Below are positions 11,413 through 19,873 of a DNA stretch of 64,000 nucleotides, piece by piece. Position numbers and translations under genes: made by a program. Source of the stretch: Caulobacteraceae bacterium (GTDB lineage Bacteria > Pseudomonadota > Alphaproteobacteria > Caulobacterales > Caulobacteraceae); the NCBI GenBank assembly GCA_947475735.1, contig CANJLQ010000006.1, positions 124,001-188,000 of the forward strand, given 5' to 3'. Position 1 is the stretch's first letter, and each line of letters starts with the position of its first letter. The notes under the pieces were generated by a model. The model searched no databases. It was not told the origin of the DNA and saw only the letters and a program-made list of their open reading frames with translations.

Positions 11413-12600
11413 ATGGCGCGTGACTATTACGAAGTGCTGGGGGTCGATCGGGGGATCGACGCCGCCGGCCTGAAATCCGCCTATCGCAAGCTGGCGATGG
11501 AGCATCACCCGGACCGCAACGGCGGCTCGGAAGAGTCCATGGCCAAGTTCAAGGAGCTGTCGGAGGCCTATTCGGTCCTGTCCGACGATCAGAAGCGCGC
11601 GGCCTACGACCGGTTCGGCCACGCGGGCGTCAACGGCCAGGGCGGCTTCGGTGGCCAGCAGGGCTTTCACGACGTCAACGACATCTTCGCCCAGGTCTTC
11701 GGCGACGCCTTCGGGGACGTGTTCGGGGGTCGCCGCCAGCCCAACGGACCGCGCCGCGGCTCGGACCTGCGCTACGATCTCGAGATCACCCTGGAGCAGG
11801 CCTATCAGGGGGCCGAGGTCGAGATCGCTGTGCCGACCACCGCGGCCTGCGAGACCTGCACCGGAACCGGCGCGAAGCCGGGGGCCAAGCCCTCGACCTG
11901 CTCGACCTGCAACGGCGCGGGCCGGATCCGCCAGGCCAACGGCTTCTTTCAGATGGAACGCACCTGCCCCTCGTGCGGCGGTCAGGGCCAGCGGCTGGCC
12001 GCCGCCGACGTCTGCAGCACCTGCCACGGCCACGGCCAGGTCCGAAAGACCCACAAACTGGCGCTGAAGGTCCCGGCCGGCGTCGACGACGGCTCGCGCA
12101 TCCGCCTGTCGGGCGAAGGCGACGCCGGCACGCGCGGCGGTCCGCGCGGCGACCTCTATGTCTTCCTGTCGGTCCAGCCCCACGATCTGTTCGAGCGCGA
12201 CAACCTGGACCTTTTGGTCACCGTGCCCGTACCCATGACGGTTGCGGCCCTTGGCGGAGAGATCGAAGCCCCCTGCCTGATCTCCGAAGCCTGCGACGGC
12301 CAGTGCAAGGCCCCCGTCAGCGTCCCCGCCGGGGCCCAGACCGGCAAGACCGTGCGCATCAAAGGCAAGGGCATGCCCCACCTGAACGGCCGTCAGCGCG
12401 GCGATCTGGTGGTCGAGCTGTTCGTCGAGACCCCGACCGACCTGACGCCCCGCCAGAAGGAGCTGATGCAGGAACTCGCCGCCTCCTTCGGCGACGACCA
12501 GAGCCCGCGCAACTCCTCCTTCGCCGGCAAGGCCAAGCGCTTCTGGGCCGACATCCTGGGGGCCGAGGAGCCCCGCTCCCAGCGCGAAAGCGCCCAGTGA
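11413..12600 (+). CDS. dnaJ: Chaperone protein DnaJ
   Basis: DnaJ delivers substrates to DnaK and stimulates its ATPase. The 395-residue product starts MARDYYEVLGVDRG. The J domain (residues 1-70) has the HPD motif in MEHHPDRNGG. A Gly/Phe-rich linker follows (GHAGVNGQGGFGG). The zinc-binding region has four CxxCxGxG-like repeats (CETCTGTG, CSTCNGAG, CPSCGGQG, CSTCHGHG), then two substrate-binding beta domains. A TTG 21 nt upstream is in frame but would add non-conserved residues. Downstream dapB begins 23 nt after the stop. Confidence 0.97.
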   Translation: MARDYYEVLGVDRGIDAAGLKSAYRKLAMEHHPDRNGGSEESMAKFKELSEAYSVLSDDQKRAAYDRFGHAGVNGQGGFGGQQGFHDVNDIFAQVFGDAFGDVFGGRRQPNGPRRGSDLRYDLEITLEQAYQGAEVEIAVPTTAACETCTGTGAKPGAKPSTCSTCNGAGRIRQANGFFQMERTCPSCGGQGQRLAAADVCSTCHGHGQVRKTHKLALKVPAGVDDGSRIRLSGEGDAGTRGGPRGDLYVFLSVQPHDLFERDNLDLLVTVPVPMTVAALGGEIEAPCLISEACDGQCKAPVSVPAGAQTGKTVRIKGKGMPHLNGRQRGDLVVELFVETPTDLTPRQKELMQELAASFGDDQSPRNSSFAGKAKRFWADILGAEEPRSQRESAQ

Positions 12601-12622
12601 GCGCGGTCGGGGGGCCGTCGTC

Positions 12623-13372
12623 TTGAGCGATCTGTTCCACGTCGGCATCTCCGGCGCGCGCGGCCGCATGGGTCGGGCGGTCAGCCAGGCGCTCGACGCC
12701 CGCGACGACGTGGTGGTCGCCGTCCGTTTCGACTGGGGCGAGACCCCGGACCTGTCGCTGTGCGACGTCGTCATCGACTTCTCGACCGCCGAGGCCTCGG
12801 TCGCCCTGGCCCAGTCCTGCGCCGAGCGCGGCGGCCCGGCCCTGGTGATCGGATCCACCGGCTTCTCGCCCGAGCAGGACGCCGAGATCCTGAAGGCGGC
12901 CGAACGCGTCGCCATCGTCCGCAGCGGCAATTTCTCGCTGGGCGTCAACATCCTGATTGGCCTGGTCGAACACGCCGCCCAGCGGCTGGACGCCCGCGAC
13001 TGGGACATCGAGATCGCCGAGGCGCATCATCGCAAGAAGGTCGACGCCCCCTCCGGCACGGCCCTGATGCTGGGCGAGGCCGCCGCCGCCGGCCGGGGCC
13101 ACGACCTGTCCGACCTGCGTTCCCCGCCCTACGACGGCGTCGGAGAGCCGCGCGAGAGCGGCAAGATCGGCTTTTCCTCCATTCGCGCGGGCGGCATCGT
13201 GGGTGAGCACACCGTGCTGTTCGCGTCGGAGGACGAGGTGGTGACCCTCAGCCACTCGGCCATCGACCGCTCCCTGTTCGCCAAGGGCGCCGTCGCCGCC
13301 GCCGCCTGGGCCCGCAGCCGCAAAGCCGGCCTTTACGACATGCAGGACGTGCTGGGCTTCCGGCAGGCCTGA
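12623..13372 (+). CDS. dapB: 4-hydroxy-tetrahydrodipicolinate reductase
   Basis: DapB makes tetrahydrodipicolinate in the lysine/diaminopimelate pathway. The 249-residue product has the NAD(P) motif GARGRMGRAV near residue 10, VVIDFSTAEASV, and the catalytic block EAHHRKKVDAPSGTA with the His-His and Lys near residue 135. GGIVGEHTVLFASEDE is also conserved. The only usable start in frame is TTG, 22 nt after the dnaJ stop. The tight spacing suggests cotranscription with dnaJ, which would link lysine and peptidoglycan precursor synthesis to a heat-shock transcript. Confidence 0.96.
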   Translation: MSDLFHVGISGARGRMGRAVSQALDARDDVVVAVRFDWGETPDLSLCDVVIDFSTAEASVALAQSCAERGGPALVIGSTGFSPEQDAEILKAAERVAIVRSGNFSLGVNILIGLVEHAAQRLDARDWDIEIAEAHHRKKVDAPSGTALMLGEAAAAGRGHDLSDLRSPPYDGVGEPRESGKIGFSSIRAGGIVGEHTVLFASEDEVVTLSHSAIDRSLFAKGAVAAAAWARSRKAGLYDMQDVLGFRQA

Positions 13373-13488
13373 CGTCCGATTCTGACGTAGCGGCCTGCTA
13401 GGGTTCTCCTCATGAAGGCGAACGATCCGAACGACGTGGACTCAGTGGACGATCCGGACGGTGTTTTTCGCCTGACGCCGCGTGACGG

Positions 13489-14214
13489 TCACGCGGCCCG
13501 CTCGAACTCCAGGAACAGCGGAATGGTGTCGCCCAGCCGCTTTTCTTCATAGCGTGTGACGACGTGGTCCTCTGGCGGGGTCCGCCAGTCCGCGGCCTCG
13601 TCCGCCAGCCAGACCAGGCCCGGCGTCGCGATGAACCGCTCCAGCGCCCACCCGGCATAGTCCTTCCAGTCGGTGACGAACCTCAGCCGTCCGCCCGGCT
13701 TCAGCACCCGCGCCAGCTCGGCGGCGAACTCCGGCTGGATCAGGCGGCGCTTGTTGTGCCGCGCCTTGTGCCAGGGGTCGGGGAACAGGATCATGATCCG
13801 GTCCAGGCAGGCGTCGGGCAGGGCCTCGACCACCGCCCGGGCGTCGTCGTCGTGCAGGCGCACGTTCTTGAGCCCGCCCTGATCGATATGGCGCAGAGCC
13901 GAGGCCACGCCGTTGATGAAAGGCTCGCACCCGATCATCAGCGCCTGGGGATGTCGCGCCGCCTGAGCCGCCAGATGCTCGCCCCCGCCGAACCCGATCT
14001 CCAGCCACACGTCGCTCGCGTCCGGCATCAGAGCCCGCGGGTCGATGGGACCCGCCGCCGGATCGGGCAGCCGGATGCGGGGCATCAGGGTGTCGAACAG
14101 CGCCGCCTGCTGCGGCTTGATTGCACGGGACTTGATGCGACCAAAGGACCGAAGAGGCCCTGCGGCTCTCGGATGCAGCGGATCGCCGGGCTGTTTCGGA
14201 GGGGAAGCGGGCAT
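13489..14214 (-). CDS. trmB: tRNA (guanine-N7-)-methyltransferase
   Basis: TrmB methylates G46 of tRNA using S-adenosylmethionine. The 241-residue product begins MPASPPKQPGDPL. SAM-binding motif I is VWLEIGFGGGEHL near residue 84, motif IV includes DRIMILFPDPWHKARHNKRRL, and the C-terminus has the TDWKDYAGW and TRYEEKR elements of the family. It lies downstream of metK, which makes its cofactor, on the same strand with a gap of about 90 nt. A perfect 9-bp inverted repeat spans its stop codon, with no U tract. Confidence 0.96.
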   Translation of the reverse strand: MPASPPKQPGDPLHPRAAGPLRSFGRIKSRAIKPQQAALFDTLMPRIRLPDPAAGPIDPRALMPDASDVWLEIGFGGGEHLAAQAARHPQALMIGCEPFINGVASALRHIDQGGLKNVRLHDDDARAVVEALPDACLDRIMILFPDPWHKARHNKRRLIQPEFAAELARVLKPGGRLRFVTDWKDYAGWALERFIATPGLVWLADEAADWRTPPEDHVVTRYEEKRLGDTIPLFLEFERAA

Positions 14215-14306
14215 CGGCGGGCCTATAACGCAAAGTCGCCGGCCGCGCCTCTCAGCGACGACCGGCGATCTCAATGCCCAATCCGGAGATCGGGCGGGGT
14301 GGGCTT

Positions 14307-15506
14307 TCAGGCCAACGCCTTCAGCTTGTCGACCAGATCGACCTTCTCCCAGCCGAAGCCGCCGTCGGCGTCCGGGGCGCGACCGAAATGGCCGTAGGCG
14401 CTGGTGCGGGCATAGATCGGCTTGTTCAGGCCCAGGTGCTCGCGGATGGCGCGTGGCGTCGCGCCCCCGATCAGGCCCAGGATGTTGGCTTCCAGCACCG
14501 CCTCATTGACCGCGCCCTTGCCCGTGCCGTGCAGGTCGACGTGGATCGACTGGGGCTTGGCGACACCGATGGCATAGCTGATCTGGATGGTGCAGCGATC
14601 CGCCAGTCCCGCCGCCACGACGTTCTTGGCCAGGTAGCGGCAGGCATAGGCCGCCGACCGGTCGACCTTGGTCGGATCCTTGCCCGAGAACGCGCCGCCG
14701 CCGTGGGGCGAGGCCCCGCCGTAGGTGTCGACGATGATCTTGCGCCCGGTCACACCCGCGTCGCCGTCGGGTCCGCCGATCTCGAAGATGCCGGTCGGAT
14801 TGATGTGCCAGACGGTGTTCTCGTCGGTGAAGCCTTCCGGCAGGACCGCCAGGATGTGCGGCTTGACCAGGTCGGCGACCTCTTGCTGCGTCATGCCCTT
14901 GGCATGCTGGGTCGACAGGACGATGGAGGTGGCGCGGACCGGCTTGCCGTCCTCGTACTGGATGGTGACCTGGCTCTTGGCGTCGGGCTCCAGCCGCTTC
15001 TCGCCGGCGTGACGGACGTCGGCCAGGCGCTTCAGGATGTTGTGGCTGTACTGCAGGGTCGCCGGCATCAGCTCGGGCGTCTCGTTGGAGGCATAGCCGA
15101 ACATGATGCCCTGATCGCCCGCGCCCTCGTCCTTGTTGCCGGCCGCGTCGACGCCCACGGCGATGTCGGCCGACTGCCCGTGCAGCCGGTTGATGAACTC
15201 GAAATGCTCCCAGTGGAAGCCGTCCTGCTCATAGCCGATGTCCTTGACGGCGGCGCGCACGGCGGCCTCGATCTCGGCCTCGACGCCCGGGGCCCAGTGG
15301 CCCGATGTGTCCATGATGCCCTGGCCCCGGATCTCGCCCGCCAGGACCACCAGGTTCGTGGTCGTCAGGGTCTCGCACGCCACCCGGGCGTAGGGGTCCT
15401 TGGACAGGAACAGGTCCACGACAGTATCGGAGATCCGGTCCGCGACCTTGTCGGGATGGCCCTCGGACACGCTTTCCGAGGTGAACAGGAAGGACGAACG
15501 GGACAA
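14307..15506 (-). CDS. metK: S-adenosylmethionine synthetase
   Basis: MetK makes SAM from methionine and ATP. The 399-residue product has [18 protein letters not shown] at the N-terminus, the [10 protein letters not shown] motif near residue 130, and [20 protein letters not shown] near residue 260, all family signatures. The start is TTG; GGAG lies 11 nt upstream and no ATG or GTG in frame fits better. An AT-rich palindrome lies 50 nt upstream within the apparent core promoter, so the gene is probably repressed by a methionine-cycle regulator. trmB follows on the same strand. Confidence 0.97.
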   Translation of the reverse strand: MSRSSFLFTSESVSEGHPDKVADRISDTVVDLFLSKDPYARVACETLTTTNLVVLAGEIRGQGIMDTSGHWAPGVEAEIEAAVRAAVKDIGYEQDGFHWEHFEFINRLHGQSADIAVGVDAAGNKDEGAGDQGIMFGYASNETPELMPATLQYSHNILKRLADVRHAGEKRLEPDAKSQVTIQYEDGKPVRATSIVLSTQHAKGMTQQEVADLVKPHILAVLPEGFTDENTVWHINPTGIFEIGGPDGDAGVTGRKIIVDTYGGASPHGGGAFSGKDPTKVDRSAAYACRYLAKNVVAAGLADRCTIQISYAIGVAKPQSIHVDLHGTGKGAVNEAVLEANILGLIGGATPRAIREHLGLNKPIYARTSAYGHFGRAPDADGGFGWEKVDLVDKLKALA

Positions 15507-15550
15507 GGTCTGGCTCCGGGAGGTCGCGCGGGCATACCGCGTGGCGCGCA

Positions 15551-15579
15551 GACATATAAAGATATGTTTATGCGATCAA
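15551..15579 (-). promoter_or_regulatory. metK promoter with overlapping palindromic operator
   Basis: On the minus strand TTGATC (-35, 15574-15579) and TATGTC (-10, 15551-15556) are 17 nt apart. The spacer is filled by ATAAAGATATGTTTAT (15556-15571), a 16-nt palindrome with one mismatched pair and strikingly AT-rich for this genome. It resembles operators I associate with ArsR-type SahR regulators of SAM/homocysteine genes; that assignment is from memory and tentative. Confidence 0.6.
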
Positions 15580-15620
15580 GGGATGGCTGAGGGCGACCGG
15601 CCTGGCTTGGGCGAAGAGGC

Positions 15621-18020
15621 TCAGCTCGCTCGCCGCAGCGGGGTGTCCAGAGACGTCGCCGCGTGCTCATCCAGGAAGGCGGCGAGACCGTCCAGAGGCA
15701 GAGGACGGGACAGCCAGTAGCCCTGGATGGTGTCGCAACCGAGCAGCGAGAGGCAGGCCACGATCGCCTCGGTCTCGACCCCCTCGGCCACGACCGACAT
15801 GCCCAGGCTGTGGGCGAGATCAATCGTCGACTTCATGATCAACCGATCGCGCTGGCTTTCCGCCAGTTCGGTCACCAGCGATCGGTCGATCTTCAGCTCG
15901 TCAGCATTCAGCAGCTTGAGATAGGCAAGCGAGGACAGCCCGCTGCCGTAGTCATCGATCGAGATCTTCAGGCCGACTTCCCGGAAGGCGGCGATGGCGG
16001 CCCGCGCCTTGTCCGGATTGTCGATGACGGCGGTCTCGGTGATTTCCAGACACAGGTCCGCGTCCACGGCGGACGCGAACTGGATCACCTTGTCCTTGAA
16101 CGCGTCATCCGCCAGCAGTCGCCCGGAGATGTTCAGGGCGATGGTGACATCGTGGCCTGCGGCCCGCAGGCGGATCTGGTCCTGGATGGCGCGCAGGATC
16201 GACCACTCCGTCAGCGCCCGGATCTGCCCCGTCTGCTCGGCGATCGGGATGAACAGATCGGGCGGCACGAAACCGCGCTGGGGGTGGTGCCAGCGACAGA
16301 GCGCTTCCACCGAGGTGACCTGCCCGTCCGCGGTCTGCATCTTGGGCTGGTAATGGAGGCTGATCTCGTTGCGAGCCAGCGCATCGACCATCTCCGTCAT
16401 CAAGGCGAGGTTGTTGTCGGCCGAGGCGAAGGTCGCGGCGTCGAAGACGCAGACCCGATCGATCGAGGCACCGGCGCGATCCAGGGCGCGAGTGGCCCGC
16501 TCGACCAGTTCGGTTGGAGAGACCCCAACGGCGTCGGCCCGCGCGATCCCGATGCGAAGGAAGACGTCGACCGAGTGGCCCTCGATCTGGAAGTTCGTCT
16601 CCAGTCGACGCAGGCGGTTCAGCAAAGTGTCGAACGCGTCGGACGACAGGTCGGTCCGGGCGAACGCCAGGACCGAGGAGGAGATATGCGCCACCTGGGC
16701 CGTCCCGCCCAGGCTCGACAGACGCGCCGCGAGCTCGCGCATCACCAGATTGGTGACGTTGTAGCCGATGACGCCCCGCATCTCGGCGTAGCGTTCGATC
16801 CCGACGGCGAACACGACCTGGCCGGTCTGGGGTCCGGCCTCGATCCATTCGATCAGGGCTCGCCGGTTGGGCAACTGGGTCTCGGCGTGATGCAGGGCGA
16901 GGCGGCGCAGGCCGGCCTCGCGCTCGGCCACGATCTCCCGGCCCCGCCGCATCAGCTCCGAACGGGTGGCCCAGACGCCGAAGAGGACCTGGGTGGCGAA
17001 AAGGGCGGCGACGTCGACGCTGACCGGCGTCGCCTGCTGCGTGACCAGGGGGACAGCGACAATGGCGCTCCCCACCACGGCGTGGCGGATCATGAGATCG
17101 CGAAGGCGGCGTCCGTCCCGCTGGGGCAGCAGCAGCAGCCCGAGGCCGAGACACAGGACCAGGATCGCCCCGGGATGCAGGGTCAGAAGCGTCCGGCCCG
17201 AAACGATGCTTTCATAGGCCAGCCCATGGATCACGACGCCGGGCAACAGCCCGACGGGGGTGGCGAATTCGTCGCCCAGCTCCAGGGCCGTCGCACCGAT
17301 GAGGACGACGCGCCCCTCGACCAATGCCGGATCGAAGCGGTCGTGCAGCACATCGTCAAAGCTCAGATGTGGCTGGGTCCGGCGATCAATGCCGTAATCG
17401 ATGGCGAACTCGCCCTCGCGGGTCACTCCGGCGAGGTTCGCGGCCAAGGATGCGCGCTCGCCCGTCGGAGACTGATAGCGATAACCGCGGACCTTGCCGT
17501 CCTCGTCCACCGGCACATTGACCGAAGCGACCAGAGCATCGCGCATGAGGATGGGAAGCGGCAGGTTCTGGACGATGCGGCCCTCTCCGGCGCCATAGCT
17601 GTCCATCTGCCGGAAGGAGCCGAGGGTCACCTGGCCCGGATGCCGCGAGAACACCTCGGCCAGGGCCGCGTCGGATTGGGCGTCCGAAGGCGCGCTGAAG
17701 TCGACGTCGATCGCGACCAGGGTGGCGCCGGCGCCGAGCAGCCGATCGATGACTTCGGCGTAGCGCTCCCGCTCCCACGGCCAGACCTCGGCGCGGCTCA
17801 GACTGCGGGAGTCGATCTCGACAATGACCAGTCCCTTGCTGGCCTCGCTTCGCACGGTCTCGAAGCGCCAGCCGTTGAACAGGTCGTCAATCGGCCGCAG
17901 CACGCCAAACGAAAGCGCCAGGCCCACCACGGCCAGGATGAGGAAGGATCCGACCGCATTGCGGATCCAGCCCCGTCGCCACAGCGTGGTGACCCGCGCC
18001 TTCAAATCGAGACCGGCCAC
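15621..18020 (-). CDS. CHASE2 sensor / degenerate GGDEF / EAL c-di-GMP phosphodiesterase
   Basis: A 799-residue inner-membrane signalling protein. TM1 lies near residues 24-44, an extracytoplasmic CHASE2 domain runs to about 285 (GLVIVEIDSRSLSR, PGVVIHGLAYESIVSGRTL), and three more TM segments follow to about 345. The GGDEF region (about 365-510) lacks the GGDEF motif, so it should not synthesise c-di-GMP. The EAL domain (about 530-780) keeps SVEALCRWHHP near residue 570, ALNISGRLL, ITETAVI and SIDDYGSGLSSLAYLK, so phosphodiesterase activity is likely. The GTG start overlaps the end of the upstream FecR gene by 19 nt, implying translational coupling. Confidence 0.9.
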   Translation of the reverse strand: MAGLDLKARVTTLWRRGWIRNAVGSFLILAVVGLALSFGVLRPIDDLFNGWRFETVRSEASKGLVIVEIDSRSLSRAEVWPWERERYAEVIDRLLGAGATLVAIDVDFSAPSDAQSDAALAEVFSRHPGQVTLGSFRQMDSYGAGEGRIVQNLPLPILMRDALVASVNVPVDEDGKVRGYRYQSPTGERASLAANLAGVTREGEFAIDYGIDRRTQPHLSFDDVLHDRFDPALVEGRVVLIGATALELGDEFATPVGLLPGVVIHGLAYESIVSGRTLLTLHPGAILVLCLGLGLLLLPQRDGRRLRDLMIRHAVVGSAIVAVPLVTQQATPVSVDVAALFATQVLFGVWATRSELMRRGREIVAEREAGLRRLALHHAETQLPNRRALIEWIEAGPQTGQVVFAVGIERYAEMRGVIGYNVTNLVMRELAARLSSLGGTAQVAHISSSVLAFARTDLSSDAFDTLLNRLRRLETNFQIEGHSVDVFLRIGIARADAVGVSPTELVERATRALDRAGASIDRVCVFDAATFASADNNLALMTEMVDALARNEISLHYQPKMQTADGQVTSVEALCRWHHPQRGFVPPDLFIPIAEQTGQIRALTEWSILRAIQDQIRLRAAGHDVTIALNISGRLLADDAFKDKVIQFASAVDADLCLEITETAVIDNPDKARAAIAAFREVGLKISIDDYGSGLSSLAYLKLLNADELKIDRSLVTELAESQRDRLIMKSTIDLAHSLGMSVVAEGVETEAIVACLSLLGCDTIQGYWLSRPLPLDGLAAFLDEHAATSLDTPLRRAS

Positions 18021-19738
18021 TGCTGAACGGCTTCGCTACCATGGCCCCCGGCTTTGGCGCCGCGGTCTCCTGCCGGGCCGTCGATCGAGGCGGAGGCATT
18101 CCCGTTCCCGTTGCCGGGGCCCGTGTTGGCGTTGCCGCCGCCATTGCCATTGCCGGAGTTTCCGGTGCTGCCCGCGCCGCCGCCGTTCCCATTGCCGGGG
18201 TTGGAGGTTCCGCCACCATTGCCGGCGTTTCCGCCCGCGTTCCCGTTCCCGCCGCCGTTGCCGGTGTTTCCGGCACTGGTCTCGCCCGCACCGTTCCCGT
18301 TCCCGGGATTGGAGTTTCCGCCACCATTGCCGGCGTTTCCGCCCGCGTTCCCGTTCCCAACGCCGTTGCCGGTGTTTCCGGCACTGGTCTCGCCAGCACC
18401 GTTCCCATTCCCGGGATTAGAGCTTCCGCCACCGTTGCCGGCGTTTCCGCTCCCGTTGCCGTTACCGGGGGTTACAGCACCAGTCTCGCCGCCGCTGTTC
18501 CCGTTCCCGTTCCCGGGATTGGAGTTTCCGCCACCGTTGCCGGCGTTTCCGCCCACGTTGCCGTTGCCGGGGTTTCCAGCGCCAGTCTCGCCGCCGCTGT
18601 TCCCGTTCCCGTTCCCGTTCCCGGAGTTGGAGTTTCCGGCGTTCCCGCCCGCGTTGCCGTTCCCGTTTCCGTTTCCGGCGTTGCCGTTCCCGTTTCCGGA
18701 GTTTGAGTTCCCGTCGCTGTTTCCAGCGTTCCCGCCCGCGTTACCATTACCCGGGGTTCCTGCGCTCTCGCCGCCGTTCCCGTTGCCGTTCCCGTTCCCG
18801 GAGTTAGAGTTTCCGCTGCCGTTTCCGGCGCTCCCACCCGCGTTACCGTTCCCGTTTCCGGGGTTGGAGGGTCCGCCGCTGTTGCCAGCGTTCGCGCCCG
18901 CGTTGCCGTTTCCGGGATTGGCGTTACCCGGGTTGGAGGCGCCGGGAACCGGACCGTTATTGCGGTTCAGGTCGGCGACCGCCTGGACCCCGGCGACGCT
19001 CGGCGACGCATACGGCGACCCGCTCGCGGCCTCGCCGAAGCCGGTCGGTGACGCAGACGACGCCGGAGCAGCTACGGTGGCCGCGGCCACCGATCCCGCG
19101 GGATTTTGAACCAGTCCGCCGGAGGCCTCGCTGTAATCGATCGGCGCGACGCTCACCGCCGCCGTCTCCACAGGCACCGAGGCACTGGGCGCCGAGACGT
19201 CGACCGCAGCGGGCTGATCGCGAGTGACGACGGCGGTCGCGCCGGCCGGGACGTCGCTGGTCGCATTGCCGCTGTTGGAGCGCACCTCGACCAGCCCCTC
19301 GGCGACGTGAACGCGGTCGCCCTGGGCATCGACACTGACGGTGAAGGTCGTGCCCTTCACCACGGCGGCCAGAAGCGGCGTCTCGACCCGGAAGTGAGGG
19401 CGGGTGCGGCGATCGACCTGGAACAGCGCAGAGCCCAGATCCTGAAGGATGCGGGTCACGCCGCCCTGTTCGGGAGCCAGGGTCGTGCGGCTGCTCGGCC
19501 CGACCACGATCCGCTGGTCGCCATTGATCATGACGGCGCGGCTGCCTTGACCCGTGGTGACGCTGGTGCCGGTCGGCAGGGTCTGCCCGACCGTGCCATT
19601 GGTCGCGGCCCGCGCCGGAAGCGCGACGCGGACCGAGCCGCTGACCTCGCGCAGTTGCCAGTCGAAGGCCAGGGCCGAGGTCGTGCCGAGCAGCCAGAAT
19701 GAGGCTGTGGCGGCGATAGCGAAATGACGTGCGGACAT
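18002..19738 (-). CDS. FecR-domain protein with long Gly/Asn-rich repeat region
   Basis: A 578-residue exported protein. A signal peptide covers residues 1-24 (ending TSALA). A FecR domain follows to about residue 160 (VGQTLPTGTSVTTGQGSRAVM, TPLLAAVVKGTTFTVSV, VHVAEGLVEVRS). From about residue 259 to 553 the sequence is almost entirely Gly, Asn, Ala, Ser and Pro in NPGNGNG/GGNAGN units, including a 36-residue unit repeated in tandem. The ATG chosen has GGGAGG seven nt upstream. It overlaps the CHASE2-EAL gene and is divergent from a TpsB transporter gene. Function of the repeat region is unknown; surface exposure or matrix-like structure is a guess. Confidence 0.85.
   Translation of the reverse strand: MSARHFAIAATASFWLLGTTSALAFDWQLREVSGSVRVALPARAATNGTVGQTLPTGTSVTTGQGSRAVMINGDQRIVVGPSSRTTLAPEQGGVTRILQDLGSALFQVDRRTRPHFRVETPLLAAVVKGTTFTVSVDAQGDRVHVAEGLVEVRSNSGNATSDVPAGATAVVTRDQPAAVDVSAPSASVPVETAAVSVAPIDYSEASGGLVQNPAGSVAAATVAAPASSASPTGFGEAASGSPYASPSVAGVQAVADLNRNNGPVPGASNPGNANPGNGNAGANAGNSGGPSNPGNGNGNAGGSAGNGSGNSNSGNGNGNGNGGESAGTPGNGNAGGNAGNSDGNSNSGNGNGNAGNGNGNGNAGGNAGNSNSGNGNGNGNSGGETGAGNPGNGNVGGNAGNGGGNSNPGNGNGNSGGETGAVTPGNGNGSGNAGNGGGSSNPGNGNGAGETSAGNTGNGVGNGNAGGNAGNGGGNSNPGNGNGAGETSAGNTGNGGGNGNAGGNAGNGGGTSNPGNGNGGGAGSTGNSGNGNGGGNANTGPGNGNGNASASIDGPAGDRGAKAGGHGSEAVQQWPVSI
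18254..18470. repeat. 108-bp tandem repeat within the FecR-domain gene
   Basis: The segment starting at 18254 recurs at 18362, a period of 108 bp (36 codons), with only scattered substitutions. The surrounding 18080-18960 region is built from shorter, more diverged GN-rich units. Confidence 0.75.
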
Positions 19739-19873
19739 GATGGTCCCTCCCAAGTACAGCACAAATACAGCCGCTTGATTTCCACCGCTTTAAGGGACGG
19801 CGTTAATGCGATCTTGAAGCCTGTAAGGACAATCTGACGCTCACCCCGACATCCGGCTGAAGGGCCGTCGTCT

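Noticed and set aside
13412..13549. 45-codon + strand ORF starting MKANDPNDVDSVDD, and a perfect 9-bp inverted repeat at 13478-13496
   Set aside because: The ORF has no ribosome-binding site and runs into trmB antisense. The inverted repeat spans the trmB stop but has no U tract, so I do not call a terminator.
15663..18026. 787-codon + strand ORF
   Set aside because: It is fully antisense to the CHASE2-EAL gene, which has clear domains. The translation is Arg/Gly/Asp/Gln-rich with no recognisable motif, as expected from GC-rich shadow frames.
18254..18470. CRISPR-like array
   Set aside because: The repeated unit is 108 bp, coding, in-frame and without unique spacers.
18054..19109. 351-codon + strand ORF rich in Pro and Phe
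   Set aside because: It is the mirror of the Gly/Asn repeat array of the FecR gene; the PFPFPG pattern results from reading GGN/AAC repeats on the other strand.
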